64,000 nucleotides of DNA from positions 186,001-250,000 of the forward strand of contig NZ_BMIL01000007.1 of NCBI RefSeq assembly GCF_014642175.1. Direction: 5' to 3'. The position numbers and the translations under genes were made by a program. The notes beneath the pieces were generated by a model that was not told where the DNA came from, made no database searches, and saw only the letters and a list, made by a program, of their open reading frames with translations. Origin of the DNA: Pedobacter quisquiliarum. GTDB taxonomy: Bacteria > Bacteroidota > Bacteroidia > Sphingobacteriales > Sphingobacteriaceae. This document shows, piece after piece, positions 52,417-62,378 of the stretch; within the stretch, counting starts at the first letter, position 1, and each line of letters opens with the position of its first letter.

Positions 52417-55400
52417 TTAAAAGCCAACACTTACACCTAGTAGAAACTGACGAGGGTTTGGATAGATACCGCGGTCAACACCAAGCGCTGAGTAAGTCTC
52501 AGATTCAGCACTAACTTCCGGATCTAGTCCAGTGTAGTTTGTGATTGTAAATACGTTTGTTGTGCTAGCATAAACTCTGAATTTGCTGATACCCCACTTA
52601 GAACCAAACACTTTTTCTGCTGGAATGGTATATCCGATCTGAAGGTTTTTCAGGCGGAAGAAGCTTCCGTCTTGTACGTAGTAGCTTGAAGATTCATATT
52701 CGATCTCAGCTGCAGTACCTGTTACAGATGGAATGTTGCTTGCAGTGTTCGTTGGTGTCCATGCGTTTAACAAACGTGTACTTTTTGCACCCTGGAAAGT
52801 AGGGAAGTCAGTAAAGTAGCGATTGGTATCATAAAGATCATTTCCTTGTACACCGTTGAAGAACATTGATACGTCGAAGTTCTTATATGAAGCATTTAGA
52901 TTAAGCGAGTAGTAGAAATCTGGATTTGGGTTACCAATGATTTTTCTGTCTTCAGGCGTAATTGCACCGTCTCCATTGATGTCTCTGAATTTCATACCAC
53001 CAACACGTGCATTAGGATAAGAAGGGCTTCCTGCGATATCTGCATCACTTTGGAAAATACCACTTTGCTCATAACCATAGAAAGAGCCGAATGGTGCGCC
53101 TTTCTTCAGGATACTGGTACGCAAGCTTCTGAAAGCACCGTACTGTAGTTGATCAACACCAGGTGCGATTTCTTCCAGTTTGTTTACGTTTTTAGAGAAG
53201 TTTACACCAAGGTCAAAAGTGAAAGGACTATCATTGTTTCTACCATAGTGGTAGTTCAAGTTAACCTCCACACCTTTGTTGCTCATATCACCCACATTTC
53301 GGTAAGGTGAGTTACCCAAACCAACTGCTGTTGAAGGCAACTGAACCGGGAATAACATGTCTTTAGTTTTTCTGTTATACCAGTCAACCGATCCATCAAT
53401 TGCTGAAGAAAATAAGGTAAAGTCTAAACCAACGTTTAATGACGTTACAGATTCCCATTTGATTTCAGGGTTAGCATAAGCATTCTGCCATACACCGGTA
53501 ACAACACCGTTTCCACCAAGAAGTGGGTAAGCAGATGTTAACAGACCTTGTTGGTAGCGGCTCAGGTATTGGTTAACCGGAATTCTCTGGTTACCAGTAC
53601 CACCGTAACCTGCGCGGAATTTCAAGTCATTTAACCAGCTCACTTTGTTCTTTAGGAAGTCTTCTTCTGAAACCCTCCATGCGATACTACCAGCTGGGAA
53701 AGCACCATATTTGTTATCCGGACCAAAGTTGGATGAACCATCTCTACGAATGGTAACACTTGCCAAGTAACGGTCGTTGAACGAGTAATCTGCTCTTGCG
53801 AATAGCGAGAACAGGGAACCTGCACTACCAGAACTTCCGTTGCTGATGTTCGCTGTACCTACATTCAGGTAATAGTAATCCATGTCACCTAGAACGAAGA
53901 AGTCGTTACGACCACCAGTTAATGAGCGGCTTTTATTCTGGATTGCCTCAGTACCTGCTAATAAAGTCAAATTGTGTTTCTCAGCAAATGTAGTTCTGTA
54001 AGTCAAGGTGTTTGTCCAGGTCCACTCGCTATTGAATCCTTGCGTTTCGCTCAAGTTGTTTGAGCTGTTACCTTCAGAGAATTCAGGGTTTGGATAACGC
54101 ATGCTAATGTTGTTGTAGTTCTCATAGCGTAAACCAAAGTTAGTTCTCAAGGTCAAACCTTTAACAATGTCTAGTTCTGCAAAGGCATTACCAAAGAAGA
54201 AGTTGCTTTTGTTAAGGTTGTCTTTTCCACGGTATAAGAAAGCAAGTGGGTTTTCAGCATTACCTAAACCGCTACCTTTACTACCTGCGAAATTGCCTTG
54301 GATGTCATATACCGGAACGATGGTCGGCATACGGTATGCCCATCCAATCGCACTACCTTCATCCTGGTAATCTCCGGAAACGTTCGGATTTACACCGAAA
54401 CCGAATCCTTCAGAGTAGCTATAAGAAAGGTTTTCACCAAAACGTAACTTTTTGTCAAGTGCCGAAACGCTTGTGTTGGCACGGGTGTTGTATCTCTTGA
54501 AGCCAGTATATTTAATAATACCTTTCTGGTCAAGATATCCAGCTGAAAAGCTGTATGTTGAATTTTCGCCACCACCTGAAGCCGACACCTGATAATTTTG
54601 AGTTGGTGCATTTTCAGTGATTTCTTCAAACCAGTTTGTACCCTGTTGGTTAGCTCTTGTAATTTGATAGAAGCTGTTCGGGTCGTTAGAATATAAATAC
54701 TTAGAAGGATCTGCATCTGCTGGCGTAACATTTAAGCCAAAGATATTACCTGCACGCAAATATTCCGGAAGCACTGGTGTAGCACCAGTGCCGTAGTTGG
54801 TTGCATTAGGGAAAGCCTGTGCATACTGAATCGGACTCAGGAACTCAGGGAAAGTGTTTTTCCGAGGTGTCTGCGTACCATAGTAAGCGTCTAAAGTAAC
54901 TTTAGGCGGCCCTTGGATACCTTTTCTGGTAGTGATGATCACAACCCCGTTGTTTGCACGTGAACCGTAGATTGACGCCGCAGATGCATCTTTCAAAATC
55001 TGCATACTTTCAATGTCGTTCTGGTTCAACCAGCTTAGTTTACCTTCATAAGGAACACCATCAACTACGTAAAGTGGATCGTTGTTGTTAATTGTAGTTA
55101 CACCACGAACACGAATTTGAGGTGTAGAACCTGGCGCACCGTCTACAACGATCTGAACACCTGGGGCCTTACCCTGCAAAGCTTCAACCGCACTTGCTGC
55201 TGGTTGAGACTTTAGCTGTGCTACGTCTACTACCGCAACCGCGCCAGTTAAATCCTTCTTACGCTGACTAGTATAACCAGTTACAACAATTTCATTTAAG
55301 TTATTGTCCTCTTGTTTCAGGGCAATGTTAACGGTTGTCCGCGAGCCTACCGTTACTTCTGTAGATTGATAACCAACAAAGGAAATTACAAGGACGTCGC

Positions 55401-55617
55401 TAGGACTTGCTGAAATAGCGAAAGCACCATTCCCGTCGGTCATGGTGCCTTGTGCGGAATTTTTAATTTTAATGGAAGCACCGGGTATCGGTGACTGGTC
55501 ATCACTGCTGGTAACTCTACCGGTGATTCTGACTTGTGCATGCAACCCTAAAGACAGGAGCATGCAGGTAAGTAAAAGAAAGATCTTTCTTTTAGAACTT
55601 AGTAAATTTTTAAACAT
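52417..55617 (-). CDS. SusC/RagA family TonB-dependent receptor (first pair)
   Basis: 1066 residues. Signal peptide to about residue 28 (GLHAQ), carboxypeptidase-regulatory-like domain (about 30-105), plug with NEIVVTGYTSQRKKDLTGAV (TonB-box-like region), PLYVVDGVPYEG and LKDASAASIYGSRANNGVVIITTRKG, then a 22-stranded barrel ending in FLLGVSVGF (terminal aromatic). Imports large ligands across the outer membrane using TonB energy. No STN domain, so no anti-sigma signalling. Same strand as and immediately upstream of the 3-keto-sugar operon. Confidence 0.97.
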   Translation of the reverse strand: MFKNLLSSKRKIFLLLTCMLLSLGLHAQVRITGRVTSSDDQSPIPGASIKIKNSAQGTMTDGNGAFAISASPSDVLVISFVGYQSTEVTVGSRTTVNIALKQEDNNLNEIVVTGYTSQRKKDLTGAVAVVDVAQLKSQPAASAVEALQGKAPGVQIVVDGAPGSTPQIRVRGVTTINNNDPLYVVDGVPYEGKLSWLNQNDIESMQILKDASAASIYGSRANNGVVIITTRKGIQGPPKVTLDAYYGTQTPRKNTFPEFLSPIQYAQAFPNATNYGTGATPVLPEYLRAGNIFGLNVTPADADPSKYLYSNDPNSFYQITRANQQGTNWFEEITENAPTQNYQVSASGGGENSTYSFSAGYLDQKGIIKYTGFKRYNTRANTSVSALDKKLRFGENLSYSYSEGFGFGVNPNVSGDYQDEGSAIGWAYRMPTIVPVYDIQGNFAGSKGSGLGNAENPLAFLYRGKDNLNKSNFFFGNAFAELDIVKGLTLRTNFGLRYENYNNISMRYPNPEFSEGNSSNNLSETQGFNSEWTWTNTLTYRTTFAEKHNLTLLAGTEAIQNKSRSLTGGRNDFFVLGDMDYYYLNVGTANISNGSSGSAGSLFSLFARADYSFNDRYLASVTIRRDGSSNFGPDNKYGAFPAGSIAWRVSEEDFLKNKVSWLNDLKFRAGYGGTGNQRIPVNQYLSRYQQGLLTSAYPLLGGNGVVTGVWQNAYANPEIKWESVTSLNVGLDFTLFSSAIDGSVDWYNRKTKDMLFPVQLPSTAVGLGNSPYRNVGDMSNKGVEVNLNYHYGRNNDSPFTFDLGVNFSKNVNKLEEIAPGVDQLQYGAFRSLRTSILKKGAPFGSFYGYEQSGIFQSDADIAGSPSYPNARVGGMKFRDINGDGAITPEDRKIIGNPNPDFYYSLNLNASYKNFDVSMFFNGVQGNDLYDTNRYFTDFPTFQGAKSTRLLNAWTPTNTASNIPSVTGTAAEIEYESSSYYVQDGSFFRLKNLQIGYTIPAEKVFGSKWGISKFRVYASTTNVFTITNYTGLDPEVSAESETYSALGVDRGIYPNPRQFLLGVSVGF

Positions 55618-55836
55618 ACAATATTTGGTTAGTTGGTGAATTAATTTGGTTAGAAAAGGGCTTCTTTACATATGCTAAAAATTAAGGGTTAGAAATTCAA
55701 TTATCTGTTACTTAAACATTATTTAAAACTAAGGAATAATGCATCAATTTTCCAAGACATTCTAGCAATATTTTTACAATCTGTGTAAATACGAGAAACT
55801 AATGTGAAAATACCTCGTCATTCCGCCAAAAATATA

Positions 55837-55865
55837 TTGTAAATATCTTTTAAACCCTATATTGC
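55837..55865 (+). promoter_or_regulatory. Promoter candidate of the second SusC gene
   Basis: TTG (55837-55839), 18 bases, TATATTGC (55858-55865), slightly short spacing. Confidence 0.35.
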
Positions 55866-55873
55866 TTGCAATA
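55860..55873. promoter_or_regulatory. Palindrome overlapping the second SusC promoter
   Basis: TATTGC-TT-GCAATA, perfect 6-base arms, on the expected -7/+1 region. Candidate regulator binding site. Confidence 0.35.
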
Positions 55874-55963
55874 AAGTTAATTGAAAATTCTAAGCATCTT
55901 TTGCTCTTATGTGATGAATATTCAACCATTTGCAATTTTATTAAACAACCAAATATAACAACT

Positions 55964-58900
55964 ATGAACAGAGCTCTACCTCCTGGAAACGGAGGCATCT
56001 TCTATGATGCCTTTTGTTTCTCTAAGTTTAACAAACTTATCCTTTGCTGCTTTTTGTTAGTCTTTATCAACGCAGCCGCCTTCGCCCAAACGCTCATCCG
56101 CGGTACTGTAAAAGATAACGAAAACAACACCCTCGCCGGCGCTACGGTATCAGCGGTAGGCGCAAACGTAAAGGTCCTCACAGATGCTGAAGGCCGATTC
56201 GCCATTACCGTACCCACAACAGTCACCCAACTTGCCTTTAGTTATGTGGGTCTTGAAACACAAACGGTACCCATCAACAGCAGAACCAGTATCAATGTCG
56301 CACTTGCCGGATCAACAGATCTCGACGTGGTTACGGTTGTAGGGTATGGTTCGGTTCGAAAGAGCGACCTGACCGGTGCCGCAACTACTGTAGGCGCTAA
56401 GGACTTCAACAAGGGTCCACTAAATGCACCTGATCAACTGATCCAGGGTAAAGTTGCCGGTGTGCAAATGATCAACAACAGCGGTCAGCCTGGTGGATCG
56501 ACTACCGTGCGTATCCGTGGTAATACCGCTATGACCGGTTCCGGTCAGCCATTGTACGTGGTAGATGGTGTTGCATTAGACAACCGGTCTGCCCGTCCTT
56601 CGGCGAGTGGGGGTGTTGGTAATGCTCCAGGTGGTAACCCGCTGAACTTTATCAACCCTGCCGACATCGCGAGCATGGAAGTGCTAAAAGATGCATCTGC
56701 TACAGCAATCTACGGATCCCGGGCTGCTTATGGTGTTGTACTCATCACCACAAAACGCGGTCAAAGTGGCGCAACTAAAATTGATGTGTCGGCTTCTGCT
56801 GGTGTAAGCAACATGGCGCGCAAAATTGATGTGCTTGATGGTGATCAGTATCGCCAGGCACTTGCCCGTTATGATGTGGAGCAATTTGATTTCGGTGGCA
56901 GCGTTGATGCCATAGACGAAATTACCAGAACCGCTTACAACCAGAATTATTCTATTGGCCTAAGCGGCGGTAGTCAGGATAACACCTACCGTGCATCCTT
57001 CGGCTACCAGGATCAGCAAGGTATCATCCGCAAAACCGACTTCACCAAATACAGTGGTTCCTTCAACGGTAACTTCAAATTCCTGGAGAGTAAAAAGCTT
57101 GGACTAGATGTCGGCTTAATCACCAGTCAATATCTGGAGAACATTGCGCCGATTACAACAGATGCAGGTTTCCGTGGAAGTTTAATCAGCCAGGCACTTT
57201 CCTGGAACCCAACCAGACCATTCCGCAATCCCGATGGATCATTATTCATTGAGCCGCTTTCTTCAATTGTGAATCCACTTGCAATGTCTGAAGCATCAAG
57301 CGATAAATCTAAAGTTTCGACCATCCTGGGTAGTGTATCACCTTACTACAAAATTACGGACTGGTTAGAATACCGCATGCTTGCAAGTATCAACTATAGT
57401 ACAGGTATCAGAAGAGCTTCAACACGTAGCTATTTAAACCTACCTGGCATTGAAGCCAATGGTGCTTTCCTTGGTGGATACGGTAGCTATGCAAACTCCG
57501 AACTCGTTACGCAGCAGTTTACAAATACCTTAAACTTTAACAAGGAGATCGCAAGCAAACTAAACCTGAACGCGGTTTTAGGTTATGAATACACCAACTA
57601 TATTAATAAAGGTATCACCAGCACAGCCAGAGGTTTTGGCGCCATCGATGTAGATTATACCGACATCATGCAAGCGACAGCTCCCGCGAACAGAACCCTT
57701 AGCTCATTTAACGATCCAACCACCCAGTTGCAATCTTATTTTGCAAGGGCGATTTTCAACTACGCAGATAAATACCTGTTAACCGCAACATTCCGTGCGG
57801 ATGGTTCAACCAAGTTTGGCTCTGATAACCGCTATGGTTACTTCCCATCTTTCTCTGCAGCATGGAACATCAAGAACGAAAGCTTCCTGACTGACGTTGC
57901 CTGGATCAATCAATTGAAAGTACGTGCAGGTTACGGCTTAACCGGTAACCAGGAGTTTCCTTCAGGTTCTGCACAACAACGTTACAACATCAACTTCGCC
58001 AATGGTGCACCATCTTTCACTGGTGTTAACAACGAGAATAAAAAGCTAAAATGGCAATCTGACAAGCAGATCAACGTTGGTGCTGACTTTACCTTGTTCA
58101 ACAATAAGCTATCGGGTTCGGTAGATTACTTCAAGAAAGTAACCACGGATCTACTTTTCCCTCAAATCCCATTTGTACCAGCAAACCCTGGTGTAGCCAT
58201 CACATGGCAGAACTTACCGGGTGAAATCACCAACAAAGGTGTGGAACTTGCTTTAAACGGTGCAATCATTGAAAGAGAAGACATCTCCTGGTCTCTAGGT
58301 GGAAATGCAACCTTCCTGAAAAATCAGGTTGACAACATCACCGGTAGAATTAACACCGGTGCATTAAGCGGTCAAGGACTAAGTGATGTAACGGTTGAAG
58401 TTGTTCAAAGCGGCCTGCCACTTTTTGCAATGCTAACCAGACAATTCAATGGTCTTGATGCGAATGGGTTTTCAACTTATACAGATGAAGGTTTTACCTA
58501 TTATTACGTAGGTAATCCAAACCCGAAAGTAATCCTGGGCTTAACCACTAATTTCAGATACAAAAACGTTTCTTTAACTGCAAACTTTAACGGTTCCCTG
58601 GGTCAGGATATCTACAACAATACTGCAAACTCTGTATTGCCAATCTCCAACCTTGGTACTGGTAAAAATGTGGCCAGTGATCTGCTGAATTCGTCAATTC
58701 AGGAATCGCTTGCCAACCCGATTGCGGCATCATCACGTTACATTGAGAAAGGTGATTACCTGAAACTTGCAAATGCAACCATCAACTACACAATCGGAAA
58801 TATTGGTAAATCCATCAAAGGGCTGAACGTATTTGTTAACGGACAGAACCTTTTTGTAATCACTAAATTCAAGGGCTTTGATCCGGAAGTGAATGTGGAT

Positions 58901-58993
58901 AAAAGTGTAAACGGCGTACCTTCAGCTGGTATCGAGTACATTTCTTATCCAACTGCAAGAACCTTCAACTTCGGACTGAACTTTTCACTATAA
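55964..58993 (+). CDS. SusC/RagA family TonB-dependent receptor (second pair)
   Basis: 1009 residues from the ATG at 55964 (MNRALPPGNGG); an in-frame TTG at 55862 lies in the promoter region. A long basic-aromatic leader precedes the hydrophobic core of the signal peptide, cleaved near AAAFAQ at residue 42. CarboxypepD-reg-like domain (about 44-120), plug with VVTVVGYGSVRKSDLTGAA, PLYVVDGVALDN, LKDASATAIYGSRAAYGVVLITTKRG, and a barrel ending FNFGLNFSL. Cotranscribed with the following SusD. Ligand unknown. Confidence 0.96.
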   Translation: MNRALPPGNGGIFYDAFCFSKFNKLILCCFLLVFINAAAFAQTLIRGTVKDNENNTLAGATVSAVGANVKVLTDAEGRFAITVPTTVTQLAFSYVGLETQTVPINSRTSINVALAGSTDLDVVTVVGYGSVRKSDLTGAATTVGAKDFNKGPLNAPDQLIQGKVAGVQMINNSGQPGGSTTVRIRGNTAMTGSGQPLYVVDGVALDNRSARPSASGGVGNAPGGNPLNFINPADIASMEVLKDASATAIYGSRAAYGVVLITTKRGQSGATKIDVSASAGVSNMARKIDVLDGDQYRQALARYDVEQFDFGGSVDAIDEITRTAYNQNYSIGLSGGSQDNTYRASFGYQDQQGIIRKTDFTKYSGSFNGNFKFLESKKLGLDVGLITSQYLENIAPITTDAGFRGSLISQALSWNPTRPFRNPDGSLFIEPLSSIVNPLAMSEASSDKSKVSTILGSVSPYYKITDWLEYRMLASINYSTGIRRASTRSYLNLPGIEANGAFLGGYGSYANSELVTQQFTNTLNFNKEIASKLNLNAVLGYEYTNYINKGITSTARGFGAIDVDYTDIMQATAPANRTLSSFNDPTTQLQSYFARAIFNYADKYLLTATFRADGSTKFGSDNRYGYFPSFSAAWNIKNESFLTDVAWINQLKVRAGYGLTGNQEFPSGSAQQRYNINFANGAPSFTGVNNENKKLKWQSDKQINVGADFTLFNNKLSGSVDYFKKVTTDLLFPQIPFVPANPGVAITWQNLPGEITNKGVELALNGAIIEREDISWSLGGNATFLKNQVDNITGRINTGALSGQGLSDVTVEVVQSGLPLFAMLTRQFNGLDANGFSTYTDEGFTYYYVGNPNPKVILGLTTNFRYKNVSLTANFNGSLGQDIYNNTANSVLPISNLGTGKNVASDLLNSSIQESLANPIAASSRYIEKGDYLKLANATINYTIGNIGKSIKGLNVFVNGQNLFVITKFKGFDPEVNVDKSVNGVPSAGIEYISYPTARTFNFGLNFSL

Positions 58994-59010
58994 TATAATT
59001 TTAACAGCAT

Positions 59011-60522
59011 ATGAGAACGAAATATATAACAGCTTTTGTTGCATTAGCGCTATTTGCAACAGGTTGTACCAAGCTTGATGAAAACCTAAATGGCCAGATC
59101 GGTAACACCGGCGTGTCCTCCGGAAACGTTGCCGCACTACTAAACGCAAGTTACACCGCCATGCGAAGCCCATATCAGGGCACATACGGCTGGTGGGCGC
59201 TGCAGGAGTTCCCGACAGATGAAGCCATTGCACCAACCAGGGCTGGTGACTGGGATGATAATGGTGCCTGGAGAGCATTGCACCTTCACCGTTGGGCTAC
59301 CGATCACCCGAGGATCTCTAACGTATTCAGAGACCTCAACAGTGTGAGTTTTGTAACCACCAACCTTTTCCAGTTCAACCCTACACCAGTTCAGGCTGCA
59401 GAAGCACGTTTTCTGCGCGCCATGGCACAATTCTCCATCTTAGACGGCTGGAACCAGGTTCCCTACCGCGAACCTGGGGAAGACGTAACACAGCCTTCAA
59501 AAGTAAGACAGGCACCAGAAGCGCTGGATTACATCATTGCGGAGCTTAACGCGATCTTACCCGATCTACCTAACGGCCCGAATTACCAGGCGAACAAAGA
59601 TGCCGCACGCGTCTTGCTGATGAAATGCTACTTAAATAAAGGTGCTTTTCTAAATCGTCAAACGCCAACCTTCGACGCTGCAGATATGAACCAGGTAATT
59701 ACCCTTGCTGATCAGATCATCAACACGGGTAAGTATACCTTATCTGCCAACTACTTCGACAACTTTGCGCCGAACAATGATGCCCTTTCAAAAGAAAACA
59801 TCTTTACTGCTCAAAACCTTGGCGGTTCTGATGCCGGAGGTGTAAACAGTACCTGGATTGCCGGTCTGCACTATAATCAAAGACCAGGGGGCAACAATGG
59901 TTTCGCAACCTTGTCAGACTTCTACAACAAGTTTGAAGCAAATGATCAGCGCCGTGGCGTCGCTTATCCAGGCGTAACCAATCAGGCAGGTGTTAGGGCC
60001 GGATTCCTTGTAGGTCAGCAGACCGATCAGACGGGTGCGATATTAAAAGATCGTAGGGGCAATAACCTGATCTTTACACCTGAAGTGAGCATCATTGAAA
60101 GAGATCCAAACCACTTGGAAGTTGCAGGTATTCGCGTAATCAAGTATCCTGTAGATTATACCAACCTGGCTACCGGTATTGCTGAAAACGACTGGGTGTA
60201 TTTCCGCTATGCCGATGTACTTCTAATGAAAGCAGAAGCGCTGTTAAGAACATCCCAGAATGGACCGGCACTTACCCTGGTTAACGGACTTCGTACGGTT
60301 CGTGGTGCTACACCACTTGCGAGCTTAACTTTAGCAAACCTACTAGATGAACGTGGACGTGAGTTTTACTGGGAAGGTATGAGACGCCAGGACTTAATTC
60401 GCTTTGGCCAATTCTTAACACCTACACAAGAAAAGAAAGTTGACGATCCTAAATACCTGTTGTTCCCAATTCCGAACAACCAGGTAACCAATACCAATCT
60501 GGTGCAAAATCCAGGTTACTAG
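59011..60522 (+). CDS. RagB/SusD family lipoprotein (second pair)
   Basis: 503 residues. Lipid Cys19 (ALFATGCTKLDENLN). TPR-like PVQAAEARFLRAMAQFSILDGW and NKDAARVLLMKCYLNKGAF; C-terminal RYADVLLMKAEALLR, LLDERGREFYWEGMRRQDLIRFG, YLLFPIPNNQVTNTNLVQNPGY. Partner lid of the SusC at 55964-58993. The mature start is shorter than that of the other SusD. A terminator follows at 60540. Confidence 0.94.
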   Translation: MRTKYITAFVALALFATGCTKLDENLNGQIGNTGVSSGNVAALLNASYTAMRSPYQGTYGWWALQEFPTDEAIAPTRAGDWDDNGAWRALHLHRWATDHPRISNVFRDLNSVSFVTTNLFQFNPTPVQAAEARFLRAMAQFSILDGWNQVPYREPGEDVTQPSKVRQAPEALDYIIAELNAILPDLPNGPNYQANKDAARVLLMKCYLNKGAFLNRQTPTFDAADMNQVITLADQIINTGKYTLSANYFDNFAPNNDALSKENIFTAQNLGGSDAGGVNSTWIAGLHYNQRPGGNNGFATLSDFYNKFEANDQRRGVAYPGVTNQAGVRAGFLVGQQTDQTGAILKDRRGNNLIFTPEVSIIERDPNHLEVAGIRVIKYPVDYTNLATGIAENDWVYFRYADVLLMKAEALLRTSQNGPALTLVNGLRTVRGATPLASLTLANLLDERGREFYWEGMRRQDLIRFGQFLTPTQEKKVDDPKYLLFPIPNNQVTNTNLVQNPGY

Positions 60523-60539
60523 TAGAACTTCTTAATAAT

Positions 60540-60576
60540 AAGGCCGGGCATAATAAAATGCCCGGCCTTTTCATTT
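60540..60576 (+). terminator. Terminator after the second SusC/SusD pair
   Basis: AAGGCCGGGCA/TGCCCGGCCTT 11-bp stem, loop of eight bases, short T-run interrupted by CA. Confidence 0.85.
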
Positions 60577-60597
60577 AGTATAAATGCCTGCTTTTTT

Positions 60598-60605
60598 TAC
60601 CTTTG
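60598..60605 (+). promoter_or_regulatory. -7 element for the threonine dehydrogenase gene
   Basis: TACCTTTG, a perfect TAnnTTTG, ending 16 bases before the start codon. Upstream TTTA at about 60574 is the poor partner. Confidence 0.55.
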
Positions 60606-60621
60606 CCAAAACTTTAATTTA

Positions 60622-61569
60622 ATGCGTGAGAAAATACTTGTTTTAGGCTCCAACGGGCAGATAGGTACTGAACTTGTTACCGCTCTTAGAAAAATTTACG
60701 GCGAAGATTATGTAGTCGCTTGCGACATCCGCCGCCCTGATTATGACATCAAAAATTCAGGTCCATTCGAGTTCGTAAATGTACTGGAACGAGAAACACT
60801 CAACACCATATTTCAGAAGTATAAGCCTACTCAAGTTTATCTCCTTGCAGCATTGCTGTCGGCAACCGGAGAACAAAATCCGAAGCTGGCCTGGGACCTG
60901 AACATGAATGGCCTGCTGAATGTGCTTGAACTTGCACTCGTTTACAAAACGGCAAAAGTTTACTGGCCAAGTTCCATCGCTGTATTCGGCCCGAACTCGC
61001 CCAAAGTTAATACCCCGCAGTACTGCGTCATGGATCCAAACACCGTCTATGGTATTAGTAAGCTTGCCGGCGAAAGATGGTGCGAATACTACAATCAGAA
61101 ATATGGTCTCGACGTAAGAAGCATTCGCTATCCTGGACTGATCAGCTGGAAAGCTGCGCCGGGAGGAGGTACCACCGACTATGCCATTCACATTTTCCAT
61201 GATGCGCTAAAGAAGAGCAGCTATGCATCTTTCCTGGATGCAGATACAGAACTGCCAATGATGTATATGGATGATGCCATACGGGGTACCATCGAATTGA
61301 TGGACGCGCCTTCAGAATACATCAGCATAAGATCAAGCTACAACTTTGGAGGTGTTAGTTTTACACCTGAAGTCCTCGCAGCAGAAATCAAGAAGCACAT
61401 TCCGGATTTTCAACTCAGCTACACCGCTAACGATCCGAGACAACTTATTGCAAACAGCTGGCCGAGCTCAATTGATGATGCTTTCGCAACCAAAGACTGG
61501 GCATGGAAGCCACAGTTCGACCTTGCAAAAATGACCACAGACATGTTGGATAACTTAAAAAACAAATAA
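60622..61569 (+). CDS. SDR-type L-threonine 3-dehydrogenase-like epimerase
   Basis: 315 residues, extended SDR. NAD motif KILVLGSNGQIGTEL, Ser in YWPSSIAVFGPNSP, catalytic Tyr and Lys in DPNTVYGISKLAGERWCEYY, and RYPGLISWKAAPGGGTTDYA. The combination with PGGGTTDYA and the C-terminal ending is close to the short-chain L-threonine dehydrogenases known from Bacteroidota and related to GalE. It would oxidise threonine to 2-amino-3-ketobutyrate. The GalE-like alternative is less likely. Followed after 23 bases by the YebC gene. Confidence 0.88.
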   Translation: MREKILVLGSNGQIGTELVTALRKIYGEDYVVACDIRRPDYDIKNSGPFEFVNVLERETLNTIFQKYKPTQVYLLAALLSATGEQNPKLAWDLNMNGLLNVLELALVYKTAKVYWPSSIAVFGPNSPKVNTPQYCVMDPNTVYGISKLAGERWCEYYNQKYGLDVRSIRYPGLISWKAAPGGGTTDYAIHIFHDALKKSSYASFLDADTELPMMYMDDAIRGTIELMDAPSEYISIRSSYNFGGVSFTPEVLAAEIKKHIPDFQLSYTANDPRQLIANSWPSSIDDAFATKDWAWKPQFDLAKMTTDMLDNLKNK

Positions 61570-61592
61570 GGTAAAGCCTTAAACAAAATATA

Positions 61593-62318
61593 ATGGGAAG
61601 AGCATTTGAATTCAGAAAAGAAAGAAAATTTAAACGCTGGGCGAAAATGGCTGTCCAGTTTACACGTATAGGTAAAGAGATCGTGATGGCTGTCAAAGAT
61701 GGCGGCCCAAGTCCCGATACCAACTCCCGCTTACGTACAGCCATCCAGAACGCAAAGGCCGTTAACATGCCTAAAGACCGTGTTGATGCCGCAATCAAAC
61801 GTGCATCAAACAAGGACGAGAACGGTTACGAGGAGCATGTTTATGAGGGGTATGCACAGCATGGTGTAGCCATCCTGATTGAGACGGCTACAGACAATAC
61901 CAACAGAACCGTTGCAAACGTGCGCAGCTATTTCAATAAAACTGGCGGTACACTTGGTAAAACAGGTTCCCTGGATTTTATCTTCAACAGGAAGTCGATC
62001 TTTAGATTCGTACCTGGCGAACGCGACCTGGAAGAACTGGAATTTGAATTGATTGATTCAGGTCTTGAGGAACTTTACCTGGAGTCTGATGAAGAAGGAA
62101 ATGATATCGCTGTTGTTCAAACGGCATTTGAGGACTTCGGAAAGATGCAAAAATCACTTGAAGACCTTGGTGTGGAAATGAAAAGCGCGAAATTAGAACG
62201 TATCGCACTTTCCACTACGCCAATCTCGGAAGAGCAGACAGTGGACGTATTCAAGTTAATTGATAAGCTTGAAGAAGATGATGACGTTCAAGCCGTTTAT
62301 CACAACATGGCTGACTAA
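61593..62318 (+). CDS. YebC/PmpR family regulator
   Basis: 241 residues, normal length. MGRAFEFRKERKFKRWAKMA, FTRIGKEIVMAVKDGGPSPDTN, VNMPKDRVDAAIKRAS, YEGYAQHGVAILIETATDNTNRTVANVRS and NKTGGTLGKTGSLDFIF are hallmark stretches. The family binds DNA and, in part, acts as a translation factor relieving polyproline stalls. Cytoplasmic. Terminated by a strong hairpin. Confidence 0.95.
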   Translation: MGRAFEFRKERKFKRWAKMAVQFTRIGKEIVMAVKDGGPSPDTNSRLRTAIQNAKAVNMPKDRVDAAIKRASNKDENGYEEHVYEGYAQHGVAILIETATDNTNRTVANVRSYFNKTGGTLGKTGSLDFIFNRKSIFRFVPGERDLEELEFELIDSGLEELYLESDEEGNDIAVVQTAFEDFGKMQKSLEDLGVEMKSAKLERIALSTTPISEEQTVDVFKLIDKLEEDDDVQAVYHNMAD

Positions 62319-62330
62319 AATACCAGCAAT

Positions 62331-62370
62331 AAAAAAGCCGGCTTCCGCTAAGGAAGCCGGCTTTTTTTTT
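62331..62370. terminator. Bidirectional terminator between YebC and bglX
   Basis: GCCGGCTTCC/GGAAGCCGGC 10-bp stem, loop GCTAA, flanked by A6 and T9. Confidence 0.93.
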
Positions 62371-62378
62371 GCTTAGCG

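Larger units (their letters stand above)
55618..55963. other. Divergent promoter region between the two SusC genes
   Basis: About 346 AT-rich bases with no reading frame of note. It carries a plus-strand promoter candidate and a palindrome at 55837-55873 (listed separately). No clear minus-strand promoter for the first SusC gene could be assigned; its start may use a weak TAGTTTTA box near 55724. Confidence 0.5.
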
